NCBI RefSeq assembly: GCF_019974135.1
Contig: NZ_AP025017.1
Location: forward strand, 1,240,001 to 1,304,000
DNA from: Actinomyces capricornis
GTDB lineage: Bacteria; Actinomycetota; Actinomycetes; Actinomycetales; Actinomycetaceae
Reading direction: 5' to 3'
DNA length: 64,000 bases
The notes beneath the pieces are model-generated. The model saw nothing but the letters and a program-made list of their open reading frames with translations. It ran no database searches and was not told the DNA's origin. Positions 36,086-46,000 of this stretch are shown one piece after another. The translations under genes were made by a program, and so were the position numbers. Position 1 is the stretch's first letter, and each line of letters opens with the position of its first letter.

Positions 36086-36357
36086 AGCTATCACATCCTT
36101 CGGCTAATCAATCATACGGACGGTCATCAATGGCGGCCTAAGAAACGGCTCATTAGAAACCGCTGGTGGGACGCGAGTCCCACCTCGCAAGTCTCACCAA
36201 GCCGGCGGGATGCAACTATGGAGATCTTCTTCATCCGGCGGCACACCTGAGAAATTTTATCAAAACGTAATAGTGATGCCAAGCCCATTCTCAGTTCCTC
36301 ACGGAATCTCACCCATTCCCACCCGACGGAGACCCCCTCTCCGGTGGAGATAAGACC
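36086..36357. other. AT-richer intergenic region upstream of the three-gene cassette
   Basis: The gap 36086-36415 holds no convincing gene. It contains a short perfect hairpin, GGTGGGAC-GCGA-GTCCCACC (36165-36184), and the probable promoter of the minus-strand cassette. The transition from low to high GC falls near 36340, just before the rplI terminator. Confidence 0.4.
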
Positions 36358-36389
36358 GAGGGCCCACCCCCAGATGGGGGTGGGCCCTC
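36358..36389 (-). terminator. Terminator of the rpsF-ssb-rpsR-rplI operon
   Basis: A perfect 14-bp GC-rich stem (36358-36371 with 36376-36389) and an AGAT tetraloop, 27 nt after the rplI stop. The following bases on the minus strand are only weakly T-rich. Confidence 0.75.
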
Positions 36390-36415
36390 TGAGGCAGACG
36401 CTGCCTCGAACCCGC

Positions 36416-36871
36416 TCAGCGGGCGGCGACGACGTTGACCTCAATGGGGGCCACGACGTCGGTGTGCAGACGCACCGAGGCGCTGTGGCGCCCGGTGGAC
36501 TTGATCGGCGGGACGGTCTCGATCTTGCGGCGGTCGATGGCCGGGCCGCCGGCGGCCTTGACGGCCTCGGCCAGCGCCGAGGTGGTCACCGCGCCGAAGA
36601 GGCGGCCGTTGGCGCCCGCCGAGGCGCTGACCGTCACGACGTTCTCGGTCAGCCATGCGCGGGCGCTCTGGGCCTGCTCCAGGGACTCGATGGAGCGGCG
36701 GCGACGCGCCTCCGCCATCTGGTCGATCTGGCGCTGCGCACCCTTGGTCCACGGGGTGGCCAGCTTGCGCGGCAGCAGGTAGTTGCGGGCGTAGCCGTCC
36801 TTGACGTCGACGACGTCGCCGGCGCTGCCCAGGTGGGACACGTCGTGGGTGAGGATGAGCTTGGTGGTCAT
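36416..36871 (-). CDS. rplI: 50S ribosomal protein L9
   Basis: A 151-residue ribosomal protein. The N-terminal domain MTTKLILTHDVSHLGSAGDVVDVKDGYARNYLLPRKLA is the L9 signature, joined by a long helix to the C-terminal rRNA-binding domain. It binds domain V of 23S rRNA and stabilises the 50S subunit. The start is the ATG 14 nt after the rpsR stop; the frame is open further upstream only as a shadow of rpsR. It is the last gene of the operon. Confidence 0.97.
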   Translation of the reverse strand: MTTKLILTHDVSHLGSAGDVVDVKDGYARNYLLPRKLATPWTKGAQRQIDQMAEARRRRSIESLEQAQSARAWLTENVVTVSASAGANGRLFGAVTTSALAEAVKAAGGPAIDRRKIETVPPIKSTGRHSASVRLHTDVVAPIEVNVVAAR

Positions 36872-36885
36872 GGAATCCCCTCCGT

Positions 36886-37122
36886 TCAGCGAGCAGAGCT
36901 CGAGTAGGGAAGCAGGGCCATCTCCCGGGCGTTCTTCACGGCCTTGGCGATCTTGCGCTGCTCCTGGACGGAGACGCCGGTGACGCGACGGGCGCGGATC
37001 TTGCCACGGTCGGAGATGAACTTGCGCAGGGTGGCAGTGTCCTTGTAGTCGATCTTGCCGACCTTGATGGCCTTGACCGGACCGACCTTCTTCTTGGGCT
37101 TGCGAAGTTGGGGCTTCGCCAT
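36886..37122 (-). CDS. rpsR: 30S ribosomal protein S18
   Basis: A 78-residue protein, [19 protein letters not shown] followed by [50 protein letters not shown], the conserved S18 core. There are no cysteines, so this is the zinc-free form. It pairs with S6 (rpsF) on the 30S platform. It lies between ssb and rplI. Confidence 0.97.
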   Translation of the reverse strand: MAKPQLRKPKKKVGPVKAIKVGKIDYKDTATLRKFISDRGKIRARRVTGVSVQEQRKIAKAVKNAREMALLPYSSSAR

Positions 37123-37206
37123 GGTGGTACTCCTTGGTCTGAGCGCTCAGGCGCTCCACGAGATGAATAGTGGGGGGAACGGCAGAGTCGGCTCTGCCCG
37201 GCAGGA

Positions 37207-37806
37207 TCAGAAGGGGGGCTCATCCCCGAAGGAGGTCGAGCCGCCCGTGGCCCACGGGTCGTCCGGGGCGCCGCCGGCGGGGGCGTTGTAGCCGCTCTGG
37301 CCGCCGAAGCCGCCGCCCTGACCTCCCTGGTTGTAGCCGCCCTGGGGCTGACCGCCCTGCTGGCCGCCGAAACCGCCCTGGGGCTGACCGCCGAAGCCAC
37401 CGCCCTGGCCCTGCTGGCCGCCGAAGCCGCCCTGGCCGCCGCGGGACTGGCGGGTGACCTGGGCCTTGGCGTAGCGCAGGGAGGGGCCGATCTCATCGAC
37501 CTGCATCTCCACCACCGTGCGGTTCTCGCCCTCACGGGTGGTGAAGGAGCGCTGGACCAGACGGCCCTGGGCGATGACGCGCATGCCCTTGATCAGCGAC
37601 TCGGCCACGTTCTCAGCGGCGTCGCGCCAGATGGAGCAGCGCATGAACAGCGTCTCGCCGTCCTTCCACTCCCCGGCCTGGCGGTCGAAGGTGCGCGGCG
37701 TCGAGGCGATGGTGAAGGAGGCCACCGCAGCCCCCGAGGGGGTGAAGCGCATCTCGGGATCCGCGGTGAGGTTCCCGATAATGGTGATGACAGTGTCTCC
37801 GGCCAT
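37207..37806 (-). CDS. ssb: Single-stranded DNA-binding protein
   Basis: A 199-residue SSB. The N-terminal OB fold (about 1-115) begins [36 protein letters not shown] Gly/Gln-rich linker ([16 protein letters not shown] repeats, about 120-185) follows, and the acidic tip ends DEPPF, the docking site for partner proteins. It coats single-stranded DNA in replication and repair. It lies 26 nt after rpsF. Confidence 0.97.
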   Translation of the reverse strand: MAGDTVITIIGNLTADPEMRFTPSGAAVASFTIASTPRTFDRQAGEWKDGETLFMRCSIWRDAAENVAESLIKGMRVIAQGRLVQRSFTTREGENRTVVEMQVDEIGPSLRYAKAQVTRQSRGGQGGFGGQQGQGGGFGGQPQGGFGGQQGGQPQGGYNQGGQGGGFGGQSGYNAPAGGAPDDPWATGGSTSFGDEPPF

Positions 37807-37832
37807 GGGTGTTCTCCGTTCCCGGTTGAGGC

Positions 37833-38120
37833 TCAGGCCTCGGGACGCAGCAGCTTGGTGCGCAGGACGGTCTCGTTGAGGCCGAGCTGACGGTCCAGCT
37901 CCTGAGCGGTCTCAGGGGTGGCGGTCAGATCGGCGACGACGTAGAAGCCCTCGGACTTCTTCTTGATGTCGTAGGCCAGGCGGCGCTTGCCCCAGACATC
38001 GACCTTGTCCACCGAGCCCCCGCTGCTGGGAACGACCTGCAGCAGCTTCTCCAACGACTGGGAGACTGTGCGCTCGTCCGTCTCGGGGTCGAGGATGATC
38101 ATGATCTCGTAGTGACGCAT
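37833..38120 (-). CDS. rpsF: 30S ribosomal protein S6
   Basis: A 95-residue protein, [19 protein letters not shown] followed by [34 protein letters not shown], the conserved S6 fold. It is the first gene of the rpsF-ssb-rpsR-rplI operon, with GGAGGTGGG upstream. It lacks the poly-glutamate tail seen in E. coli. Confidence 0.97.
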   Translation of the reverse strand: MRHYEIMIILDPETDERTVSQSLEKLLQVVPSSGGSVDKVDVWGKRRLAYDIKKKSEGFYVVADLTATPETAQELDRQLGLNETVLRTKLLRPEA

Positions 38121-38151
38121 GCTTGGTACCCACCTCCTCTGGTCTCAAGCG

Positions 38152-38170
38152 GTCACGGTCCTTCCGTGAC
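38152..38170 (-). promoter_or_regulatory. Leader hairpin upstream of rpsF
   Basis: A perfect 7-bp stem (GTCACGG with CCGTGAC) and a 5-nt loop lie about 32 nt upstream of the rpsF start. Leaders of rpsF operons in many bacteria bind S6:S18 for autoregulation. The conserved CCG-bearing bulge was not clearly recognised, so this is only a candidate. Confidence 0.25.
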
Positions 38171-38262
38171 AGGAGGGTGATGCGTGCGGTGCGCCGTCGG
38201 GATGACCCGACAGCGCGACCAGTCGGCCACACTACCGGAGAGCCCCACTCCCCGGAACCCGA

Positions 38263-38310
38263 GGAGGCGGGCCGACGACGTGCCATGCAACACGTCGTCG
38301 GCCCGCCTCC
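38263..38310 (-). terminator. 20-bp-stem terminator after the class A PBP gene
   Basis: Arms 38263-38282 and 38291-38310 pair perfectly over 20 bp with an 8-nt loop, 20 nt beyond the PBP stop. There is no U-tract. Confidence 0.7.
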
Positions 38311-38330
38311 CGCAGGCTCAGGCGCCGGCC

Positions 38331-40865
38331 TCAGCCGTCGCGATCGTTCTGGTTCGGCCGGTTCTGGTTCCCCCGGTTCTGGTTCTGGCCTCCACCATTC
38401 TGGCCCTGTCCGCCCTGGCCCTGCTGATCCGGCTGCTCGGGCTGAACCGGGGGCACGGGCTGCCCCGGATCCTCCCCCTGCCCCGGATCACTGGGACCCA
38501 GGCCTCCCCCGTTGGTCGGCTGGTCACCGCCCTCCGGGCGCTCGGTCTCACGGGGCGCCTCCGTCACCGGCCCCTCGGGCGTGGGCTCAGCCGTGGGCTG
38601 CTGCTCCTCGGGTGTGGCCTCGGCCGTGGGCTGCTGCTCCTGCGACTGCTCGACGGTGGGGGCCATCGTGGGTGCCTGGGTCTGGTAGTCCTCGGCCACC
38701 TCCCCCGGCTCGCCGTACAGAGCGCCGCGCGAGTAGGAGGCGTCGGTTCGCGGCGGGAACTCCTCGATGGGCACGTCCTGGAGCGCCTGCTCCATGTAGT
38801 TGACGAACAGGTCGGCGGGGTAGGTGGACCCGGTGACCTCCGGGTACTCGCCCCACGGGGTGATGGACTCCTCCTCGCCGTTGGGCCCGGACTGGTAGAG
38901 GGTCACGGCTGTGACCACCTGGGGGGTGAAGCCCACGAACTGGGCCGACTTGTTGTCCGAGGACGAGCCGGTCTTGGCGGCAATGGGCCGGCCCAGCGCC
39001 GCGACCTTCTCCGCACTGCCGTAGCGCACCACCTGCTGGAGGGCGTAGTTCGTGTCGGCCATGACATCCTCATCGAAGGCGCGCTCGCCCTCCGTGGCCG
39101 CGGTGTGGGCCGCCGAGCCATCGGGCTTGGTGGCAGAGGCCACGATATGGGTGTCGTGGCGCACCCCCTGCGAGGCGAAGGTGGCGAAGGAGCTGGCGAT
39201 GTCAATGGTGTGCGGCGAGGCCGAGCCCAGCACGTTCTGCACGAAGGCGTCCATGCCCTGAGTGTCCTCGGGGTAGCCGGCCCGGATCGCCACCTTGTTC
39301 GTCTCCTCCGGCCCCAGGTCCGCATTGAGCTGGAGGTAGGGGGTGTTGATGGAGTAGGCGGTGGAGTCGATGAGGTCCCTCCAGCCGTAGGAGGCATCCT
39401 GGAAGTTCTGGAAGGAGTGCCCATCGATCGTCATGGGCGAGTCCCCACGGTAGCCGTTGGACAGGGTCAGGCCGTTCTCCAGCCCGGCCACCAGGGCGAA
39501 GGGCTTGTAGGTGGACCCCGCCTGGGCCACCGCATCCGTGGAGGTGTTGACCTGGTTGGTCAGGTAGTCGGGTCCGCCGTAGAGGGCGAGGATGCCCCCG
39601 GTCTTGGCGTCGATGGAGACCATCCCCACCCGCAGGTTCTCCGAGTACCCCTCGGGCAGGGACTGGGCGGTGGACACGATGGCGTCCTGATCGGCCTTGT
39701 CGATGGTCGTGACGATCTTCAGGCCGCCGGTGTCGATCTGCTGGTCGCTCAGGCCCGCATCCGCCGTGAGCTCGGCGCGCACCATCTGCAGCAGGTGACC
39801 GTTGGGGCCCTCGTAGACCTGCTCGTTCTTCGGGGTGATGGTGGTGGGGAACTGGGCGGAGTCGTAGTCGGCCTGGGAGATGTAGCCGTCGGCGAGCATG
39901 AACTCCAGGACGCGCTGCCAGCGCTCCTGAGCCTTCTCCGGGTTCTCCTGCGGATCCCAGCCGCTGGGCGCGGGCAGGATGCCCGCCAGCAGGGCCGCCT
40001 CCGAGACCGTCATCTCACTGGCGGGCTTGTCGTAGAAGGCCTGGGAGGCCGCCTCGATCCCGTAGGCGCCGCGTCCGTAGTAGACGGTGTTGAGGTAGGC
40101 GTCCAGGATCTCCTGCTTGGACTGCTCCCGGTCGATCTTGACAGCCATGATCGCCTGCTGGAACTTGCCGAAGTAGGAGTCCGTGGTGTCCACGTAGTAG
40201 TTCTTGACGTACTGCTGGGTCAGGGTCGAGGCGCCCTGGGTGTCCCCGCCGCGCAGGTTGTTCCACAGAGCTCGGGCGATGCCCTTGGGGTCCACGCCCT
40301 TGTTGGTGTAGAAGCTGCGGTCCTCGGAGGCCACCACTGCCTGGCCCACATAGTCGGGGATGGTCGATCCGTCCACGATGGTGCGGTCGACCTCGGCGAA
40401 CTCGCCCATGACGGTGGTGCCGTCGGCGTAGTAGACCGTGCTGGTCTGGGCCTGGGCGAACTCGCTGGGGTCGGGGACCTTGATGGTGGAGTAGGCGTAG
40501 GCGAACAGGCCGAAGACGGCCAGGACCGCCAGGAGGAAGCATCCCAGGACGAAGCGCCAACTGGGGATCCACCGGTGGATGGGGCCCTTGCCCGCACGCG
40601 GGTAGTTGAAGAATCGACGGGCGCCGGTGCGCGCCGGCTTGCGCGCCTTGCCGGCCTTCCCGGCACTGGCTGACTTCGCGGCCTGCGCCATCTTGCCGCC
40701 GGCCGTCGCCGGGGAGGCGGCCATCGCCTGGGTCGCCTGCCCCCCTTGCGAGCCCTTGATGGATGTGCGGGCCGGCCTGGCGGGGCCCTGCCGGTCCGCA
40801 TTCGCCGCCCGGGCGAGCTTGCCGCCGCCGGGACGCGGACCCGCCCCATTCCTGCTGTCTGCCAC
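38331..40865 (-). CDS. Class A penicillin-binding protein (transglycosylase/transpeptidase)
   Basis: An 844-residue bifunctional peptidoglycan synthase. The best start is GTG 40865, 5 nt after ACGAGGA; an ATG 27 nt upstream has no site. A basic Ala/Lys-rich cytoplasmic tail leads to one membrane segment (FVLGCFLLAVLAVFGLFAYAYS). The GT51 domain has VVASEDRSFYTNKGVD and QGASTLTQQYVKN. The transpeptidase has the SxxK motif in AGSTYKPFALVAGL, SxN in TAYSINTPYLQL, and KTGSS. The C-terminal 130 residues are a Pro/Gln/Glu-rich tail ending in an Asn/Gln repeat. It polymerises and crosslinks the cell wall. Confidence 0.94.
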   Translation of the reverse strand: MADSRNGAGPRPGGGKLARAANADRQGPARPARTSIKGSQGGQATQAMAASPATAGGKMAQAAKSASAGKAGKARKPARTGARRFFNYPRAGKGPIHRWIPSWRFVLGCFLLAVLAVFGLFAYAYSTIKVPDPSEFAQAQTSTVYYADGTTVMGEFAEVDRTIVDGSTIPDYVGQAVVASEDRSFYTNKGVDPKGIARALWNNLRGGDTQGASTLTQQYVKNYYVDTTDSYFGKFQQAIMAVKIDREQSKQEILDAYLNTVYYGRGAYGIEAASQAFYDKPASEMTVSEAALLAGILPAPSGWDPQENPEKAQERWQRVLEFMLADGYISQADYDSAQFPTTITPKNEQVYEGPNGHLLQMVRAELTADAGLSDQQIDTGGLKIVTTIDKADQDAIVSTAQSLPEGYSENLRVGMVSIDAKTGGILALYGGPDYLTNQVNTSTDAVAQAGSTYKPFALVAGLENGLTLSNGYRGDSPMTIDGHSFQNFQDASYGWRDLIDSTAYSINTPYLQLNADLGPEETNKVAIRAGYPEDTQGMDAFVQNVLGSASPHTIDIASSFATFASQGVRHDTHIVASATKPDGSAAHTAATEGERAFDEDVMADTNYALQQVVRYGSAEKVAALGRPIAAKTGSSSDNKSAQFVGFTPQVVTAVTLYQSGPNGEEESITPWGEYPEVTGSTYPADLFVNYMEQALQDVPIEEFPPRTDASYSRGALYGEPGEVAEDYQTQAPTMAPTVEQSQEQQPTAEATPEEQQPTAEPTPEGPVTEAPRETERPEGGDQPTNGGGLGPSDPGQGEDPGQPVPPVQPEQPDQQGQGGQGQNGGGQNQNRGNQNRPNQNDRDG

Positions 40866-41472
40866 GCGTTCCTCGTTTCCATTGACTGCCATGGACCGGC
40901 ACCGGCTGTCGCGGGCGGGCACGGGCCGAGCCGACCGCGGCGGCCATGACGGTTGCCGAACTGTTGTCAAGTATGGCGCCCCCGCGGCCTTCATGGATAG
41001 CGGAAGAAACCCAGGAAACCTTCAGGGGTTCTCGAGGTCACGGCGCGGCACCGCCTCCTCGACGACGGGACGAGCGACGTCGTCGAGCACCGGATGGGCA
41101 GCAGCGCAGGCCAAGACCCGTGCCCACGAGCCGGAGCGCAGCCCCTCACAGCACCTCCCCAGGCGTGAGGCAGTCATCACCTTTATGACCAAAACCTCCC
41201 GGAATCCCAGGCTCCCGGAGCACCGGGCACCAATCGCCGTCGTCGCACGAAAGTCCCAGACGGCCCGCCCACGGGACCCGCCGCACGCGATTTCTACCGA
41301 CGAGACGGCTGAAAACCCGTGCGCCGCCCACTGCCCGGGCCTACCGTGGAGGGAAGGAGCGGAGCCGCCGGCTGCCCCGCAGCCCGGAGCCGCTATTGGT
41401 CCGACGCCGGCCGCTGCGGCCACCGCGATCACCGCATGTCCGGCGCGGAGCACTCACGCCGGGAGGCCCGCC
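40866..41472. other. Gene-less region between the PBP and Dcu genes
   Basis: 607 bp between divergent genes. All open frames here are off-frame shadows in high-GC sequence. A stretch near 41160-41230 is somewhat more AT-rich and could hold promoters. GGGAGG lies 6 nt before the Dcu ATG. No RNA gene or repeat was recognised. Confidence 0.4.
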
Positions 41473-42831
41473 ATGGACGTCGTCATCATCATCCTCCAAG
41501 TCGCCATCATCCTGGCCTGCCTGGTCTTCGGCGCCAAGAAGGGCGGGATGGCCCTGGGCCTCATCGCCGGCATCGGCCTGGTCGCCCTCGTCTTCGTCTT
41601 CCGCCTGGAGCCCGGCGAGCCGCCGGTCTCGGTCATCCTGACCATCCTGGCCGTCATCGGTTGCGCCGCCACCCTCCAGCAGTCGGGGGGCCTGGATGTC
41701 ATGATGCAGACCGCCGAGCGCCTGCTGCGCAAGCACCCCGAGCAGGTCACCATCCTGGGGCCCCTGGTCACCTGGACACTGACCGTCCTGTGCGGCACCG
41801 GGCACGTGGTCTACACGATGCTGCCCATCATCGCCGATATCGCCATCAAGAAGGACATCCGCCCCGAGCGGCCCATGGCGGCCTCCTCCGTGGCCGCCCA
41901 GATGGGCGTGACGGCCTCGCCCGTCTCCGTGGCCACCGTCTCGGTGGTCTCCATCATCTCCGAGCACACCGACAAGCACTGGTCGGTGCCCCAGATCCTC
42001 ATGATCTCCATGCCCGCCTCCCTCGCAGGCGTCCTCCTGGCGGCCCTGTGGTCCATGCGCCGGGGCAAGGAACTCGACGACGATCCGGACTTCCAGCGCC
42101 GCCTGGAGGACCCCGAGTTCCGCAAGAGCGTCTACGCCGGCTCCAAGACCCTCATCGGCAAGGTCTTCCCGCCTCAGGCCTACCGGGCCACGTGGATCTT
42201 CCTGGGGGCCATCGCCCTGGTGGTGGTCCTGGGCGCCTTCGACGTCCTGCGCCCCTCCTTCTGGAACGAGGAGGACCAGGCCGTCGAGCCCCTGAGCATG
42301 AACCTGGTCATCCAGATGATCATGCTCGCCGCCGGCGCCCTCATCCTGCTGACCTGCAAGGTGGAGGCGGGCAGGATCGCCTCGACCGCCGTCTTCAAGT
42401 CCGGGGCCACCGCCATGTTCTCGATCTTCGGGGTGGCCTGGATGACCGAGACGGTGGTACAGGCCCACCTGGGCTCACTGGAGAAGGGCCTGACCGGCGT
42501 CCTGGCCGATCACGTGTGGATGTACGCCATCGTCCTGTTCATCATCGGCAAGCTGGTCAACTCCCAGGCGGCGGGACTGCTCATCGTGGCGCCCATGGCC
42601 CTGTCCCTGGGTGTCGACCCGGTCGTCGTCGTGGGCTTCATCGGCGCCTCCTACGGCTACTTCATCCTGCCCACCTACCCCTCGGACCTGGCCGCCATCG
42701 GCTTCGACCCCACGGGCACCACCCGGATCGGCAAGTACATCATCAACCACTCCTTCCTGGTCCCCGGCCTCATCGGGGTGGCCACCTCCTGCCTGGTGGG
42801 CTCCGCCCTGGCCCAGCTGCTCCTGAGCTGA
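41473..42831 (+). CDS. Anaerobic C4-dicarboxylate transporter (DcuA/DcuB family)
   Basis: A 452-residue carrier with about 10-12 hydrophobic segments. The Dcu signature runs from MDVVIIILQVAIILACLVFG through GLIAGIGLVALVFVFRLEPGEPP, CGTGHVVYTMLPIIADIA and RPMAASSVAAQMGVTASPVS. Dcu carriers exchange or export succinate, fumarate, malate or aspartate in fermenting cells. The next gene is a probable PPi-type PEP carboxykinase, which makes oxaloacetate from PEP and CO2; that would feed succinate formation and export by this carrier. GGGAGG precedes the ATG. Confidence 0.93.
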   Translation: MDVVIIILQVAIILACLVFGAKKGGMALGLIAGIGLVALVFVFRLEPGEPPVSVILTILAVIGCAATLQQSGGLDVMMQTAERLLRKHPEQVTILGPLVTWTLTVLCGTGHVVYTMLPIIADIAIKKDIRPERPMAASSVAAQMGVTASPVSVATVSVVSIISEHTDKHWSVPQILMISMPASLAGVLLAALWSMRRGKELDDDPDFQRRLEDPEFRKSVYAGSKTLIGKVFPPQAYRATWIFLGAIALVVVLGAFDVLRPSFWNEEDQAVEPLSMNLVIQMIMLAAGALILLTCKVEAGRIASTAVFKSGATAMFSIFGVAWMTETVVQAHLGSLEKGLTGVLADHVWMYAIVLFIIGKLVNSQAAGLLIVAPMALSLGVDPVVVVGFIGASYGYFILPTYPSDLAAIGFDPTGTTRIGKYIINHSFLVPGLIGVATSCLVGSALAQLLLS

Positions 42832-43017
42832 GGGCCCCTGGGCCCCTGAGAACCCCTGGGGCCCCGCCCGCGCTCCTGCCCCGGCCACCGCCGAGCCTCA
42901 CCGCGGCACCGCCGTCGCACCGCCCTCATCCCGGGCCCGCCCGGGCCCGCCCGGGGCCCGCTCCACGATCTCCACGATCTCCACGATGCGGTCATCAGGG
43001 CACTTGATGACGCCCCG

Positions 43018-46000
43018 ATGTCCGAACCCCACTACCCTGGCGATATGAACACTGCTGCGGCAACAACATCAGCGATCGCCCTGCGCCTGGAGCTGCTGGG
43101 GCTCCCCGTCCCCTCCGATGCCGTCCACGCCGAGACCAATCGGCTCATGTCCCCGATCCTGGCGCGCCAGCGCGAGCTCTCCCGCCGCCTGGCCCACCGG
43201 CCCTGCGCCGCCGACAAGCGCATCCAGTCCTTCCTCGACTCCTACCTCGACGGCGCCCCGGTCGCCCCCCAGCTGCCCCGCTCCACCTTCGTGCTGGATC
43301 AGCCCGGCCTGGCCCGCGAGCTGTCCCTCCCCGTGGGCGCCACCAGCTTCGAGTCCGACTACGTCTCGAGTTACCGCATCCTGGGCGGCGTCCTGCACAA
43401 CCCCCGCAACGACCGGCGCACCACCGCCGGCGTCTTCCACATCGCCGAGGGCGGCCTGCCCATCCCCGACGACAAGATCGCCGTTCCCCGAGACACCTTC
43501 GCCCGCCTACTGGCCCGCGCCGTCGAGGCCCCCGAGGGCCTGCTGACCCTGCCCTGGGCCTCCCAGCAGGACGAGCCGGCCCGCGCCTGGGTCTCCCTGC
43601 TGCTGCGCCCCGTCGTCGTCCCCGAGGTCCCCGGCTTCTCCGCCCAGCGCACCATGGAGACCCGCTTCATCGCCCCCGGCGGCCTGGTCTCCAACCTCGA
43701 CTTCGTCGAGGGCATCTTCGGCAACGCCGGCGACCCCTACCTGCCGGAGAACGACTCCTCCCTGGCCCCCGAGTCCTGGACCGGGCACACCGGCTGCGTC
43801 ATCCTGGCCCCCCACCTGACCCAGGTGACCAAGAAGGAGCTGGGCCTGCCCCGCTGGGAGGAGGCCACCGAGCGCCAGCGCCGCGACGGCATGTGCTACC
43901 GCAGCGAGGACGAGCTCTACAACGGCGGCCAGGCCTTCAAGTGCTGCGCCCGCGACGAGCGCGGCGTCATCGTCACCATCATCGCGGACAACTACTTCGG
44001 CTACTGCAAGAAGGAGGTCAAGACCCAGATCGGGTATTCGGCCAACCTCTTCGGCTGCGTGGAGGAGGAGCACGCCGGGGGCGCCATCGCCTTCCCCCGC
44101 TACAACCTGGGCCAGGAGTACACCGAGAAGCACACGCCCGCCGAGGCCACCGTGGCCGGGGCCATCGAGCTCAGTGGCGGGCGCTTCGAGGCGCGTCCCG
44201 AGGGCCACGCCGTGGACCGCGAGGACGAGTCCATCATCATCGTGCCCGGGGGCGCACACTACTCCATGCGCACCCAGACCGTGACCTGGCCCCGCCCCGA
44301 CGGCTCCACCGCCTCGATCCCGCTGCTGGTCGGCAGCACCTACATCACCCCCTTCGGCTACCGGGTCCACGCCAAGCACCGCGAGGGCGACCCCAAGCAG
44401 TGGCACCTGGTGGGCACCGCGCCCTGGGCCACCCACGCCCACAAGCCCGCCACCGTCTCGGGCGGGGGCAAGTCGGAGATCTCCAAGTCGCTGCTGGACG
44501 CCTTCGTCTTCGGCGAGGCCTACATCGGGGATGTGGAGGCCGATCTCGACGCCGTCCAGGCGCTGCTGGACCGCGACTACTCCCAGCGCTTCGCCGACCC
44601 GCAGGCCAACGGCAAGGACCACCGGCCCATCCTGTCCGCCGAACGCTCGCTGGGCAGTGTCATCAAGCTCTTCACGCCCTCCTCGGCCTTCAGCCAGGAG
44701 CACAACGCCTTCCTCGAGCAGATCCCCAACCACGTCAAGGAGCTCGTCTTCACCGTCAAGCGCTACTACCAGCCCGACTGGGGCCAGCAGTGGCGCCACC
44801 ACTTCTCGGTGGGCCTCATCAACGGCCGCCAGGGCAACTCCCTGCGCCTGGACGGGGAGGTGGTCAAGGTCAACATGCTGCGCGTGGGCTTCGAGGCGGA
44901 CGGCTCCTGGCGCCTGCTGTCCCTGCGCCCGGACTTCTCCCCGGCGGCCAAGGTCCAGACCGAGGATGACATCACCGCCTCCATCACCGTGCCCGGCGGC
45001 CTGCGCTCCACCGCGGGCTCCAGCGTCTCGCGCAAGTTCGTCGCCAACTGCGAGCGCCTGCTCTTCCAGCGGCCCGACGACGCCATCGTGCGCGGCTACG
45101 ACAAGCAGACCGAGGCCGACATGGCCGACCCGGGGCCCGAGGGCATCTTCGTGTCCAACTTCGAGCCGCTCACGCCCGCCGACGCGCGCGCCATGATCGA
45201 CGACGCCCCGGGCCTGTCTCAGTTCACGGCCCCCATGCAGGACCTGGTGCGCCGCGCCGCCCAGCAGGACGACGAGGAGGAGGTCTACTGGGTCTCCTCG
45301 GCCGACCCGCGCCTGGTGGACGGCAAGCGCTCGAAGAACCCCCGCTACCTCCAGGTGCGCCCCGACCTGGCCCGCCCCCAGGACGCGGCCCTGGCCGAGC
45401 TGTCCACGCACCTGTACCACGGGCTGGCCCTGGCCGAGCCTCTGCGCCACTACGTCGACGTCGTCGCCGCCGGGCGCCGCAACAACCCCCCGGAGGAGGG
45501 GGTGCCCCCGCTGTGCGCCTACAACCCCCTGCACTACATGGAGCTGCCCGAGCTGTTCATGGAGTTCATCTCCTCCATGACCGGGAAGTCGCCCTCGACC
45601 ACGGGCGCGGGCAGTGAGGGCGCCCTGACCAAGGCCCCCTTCAATGCGCTGCCGGCCATCTACGACCTCAACGCGGCGCTGCTGTCCTACGCGCTGGGGG
45701 GCTACGACGGCTGGCTGTCCTCCGCGGGGTACATCGGCCCCAAGGTCAAGGTGGCCCACGACATCTCGCTGCTCATCCCCGAGATCTTCTCGCGCATGAC
45801 CGCCGAGGAGCGCGACGCCCAGGCACTCATCGAGCACGGGTTCCTGGAGCGGATGGAGGACTTCACCCACGAGGGCCGCACGATTGAGGCCTCGCGCCTG
45901 GGCTACCGCATGAACCAGGCCTTCGCCTCGACCTTCTTCGGGCGCATCTTCCTGCACCCCGACGTGGTCTTCACCGAGGAGATGCTGCGCCCCGAGCTGC

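Noticed and set aside
36165..36184. Hairpin GGTGGGAC-GCGA-GTCCCACC as a tRNA arm
   Set aside because: No GTTCGA loop, anticodon arm or acceptor stem can be built around it.
36127..36444. 105-codon minus-strand frame between the small acidic protein and rplI
   Set aside because: It runs through the rplI terminator into the rplI gene end, has no ribosome binding site and no protein-like features.
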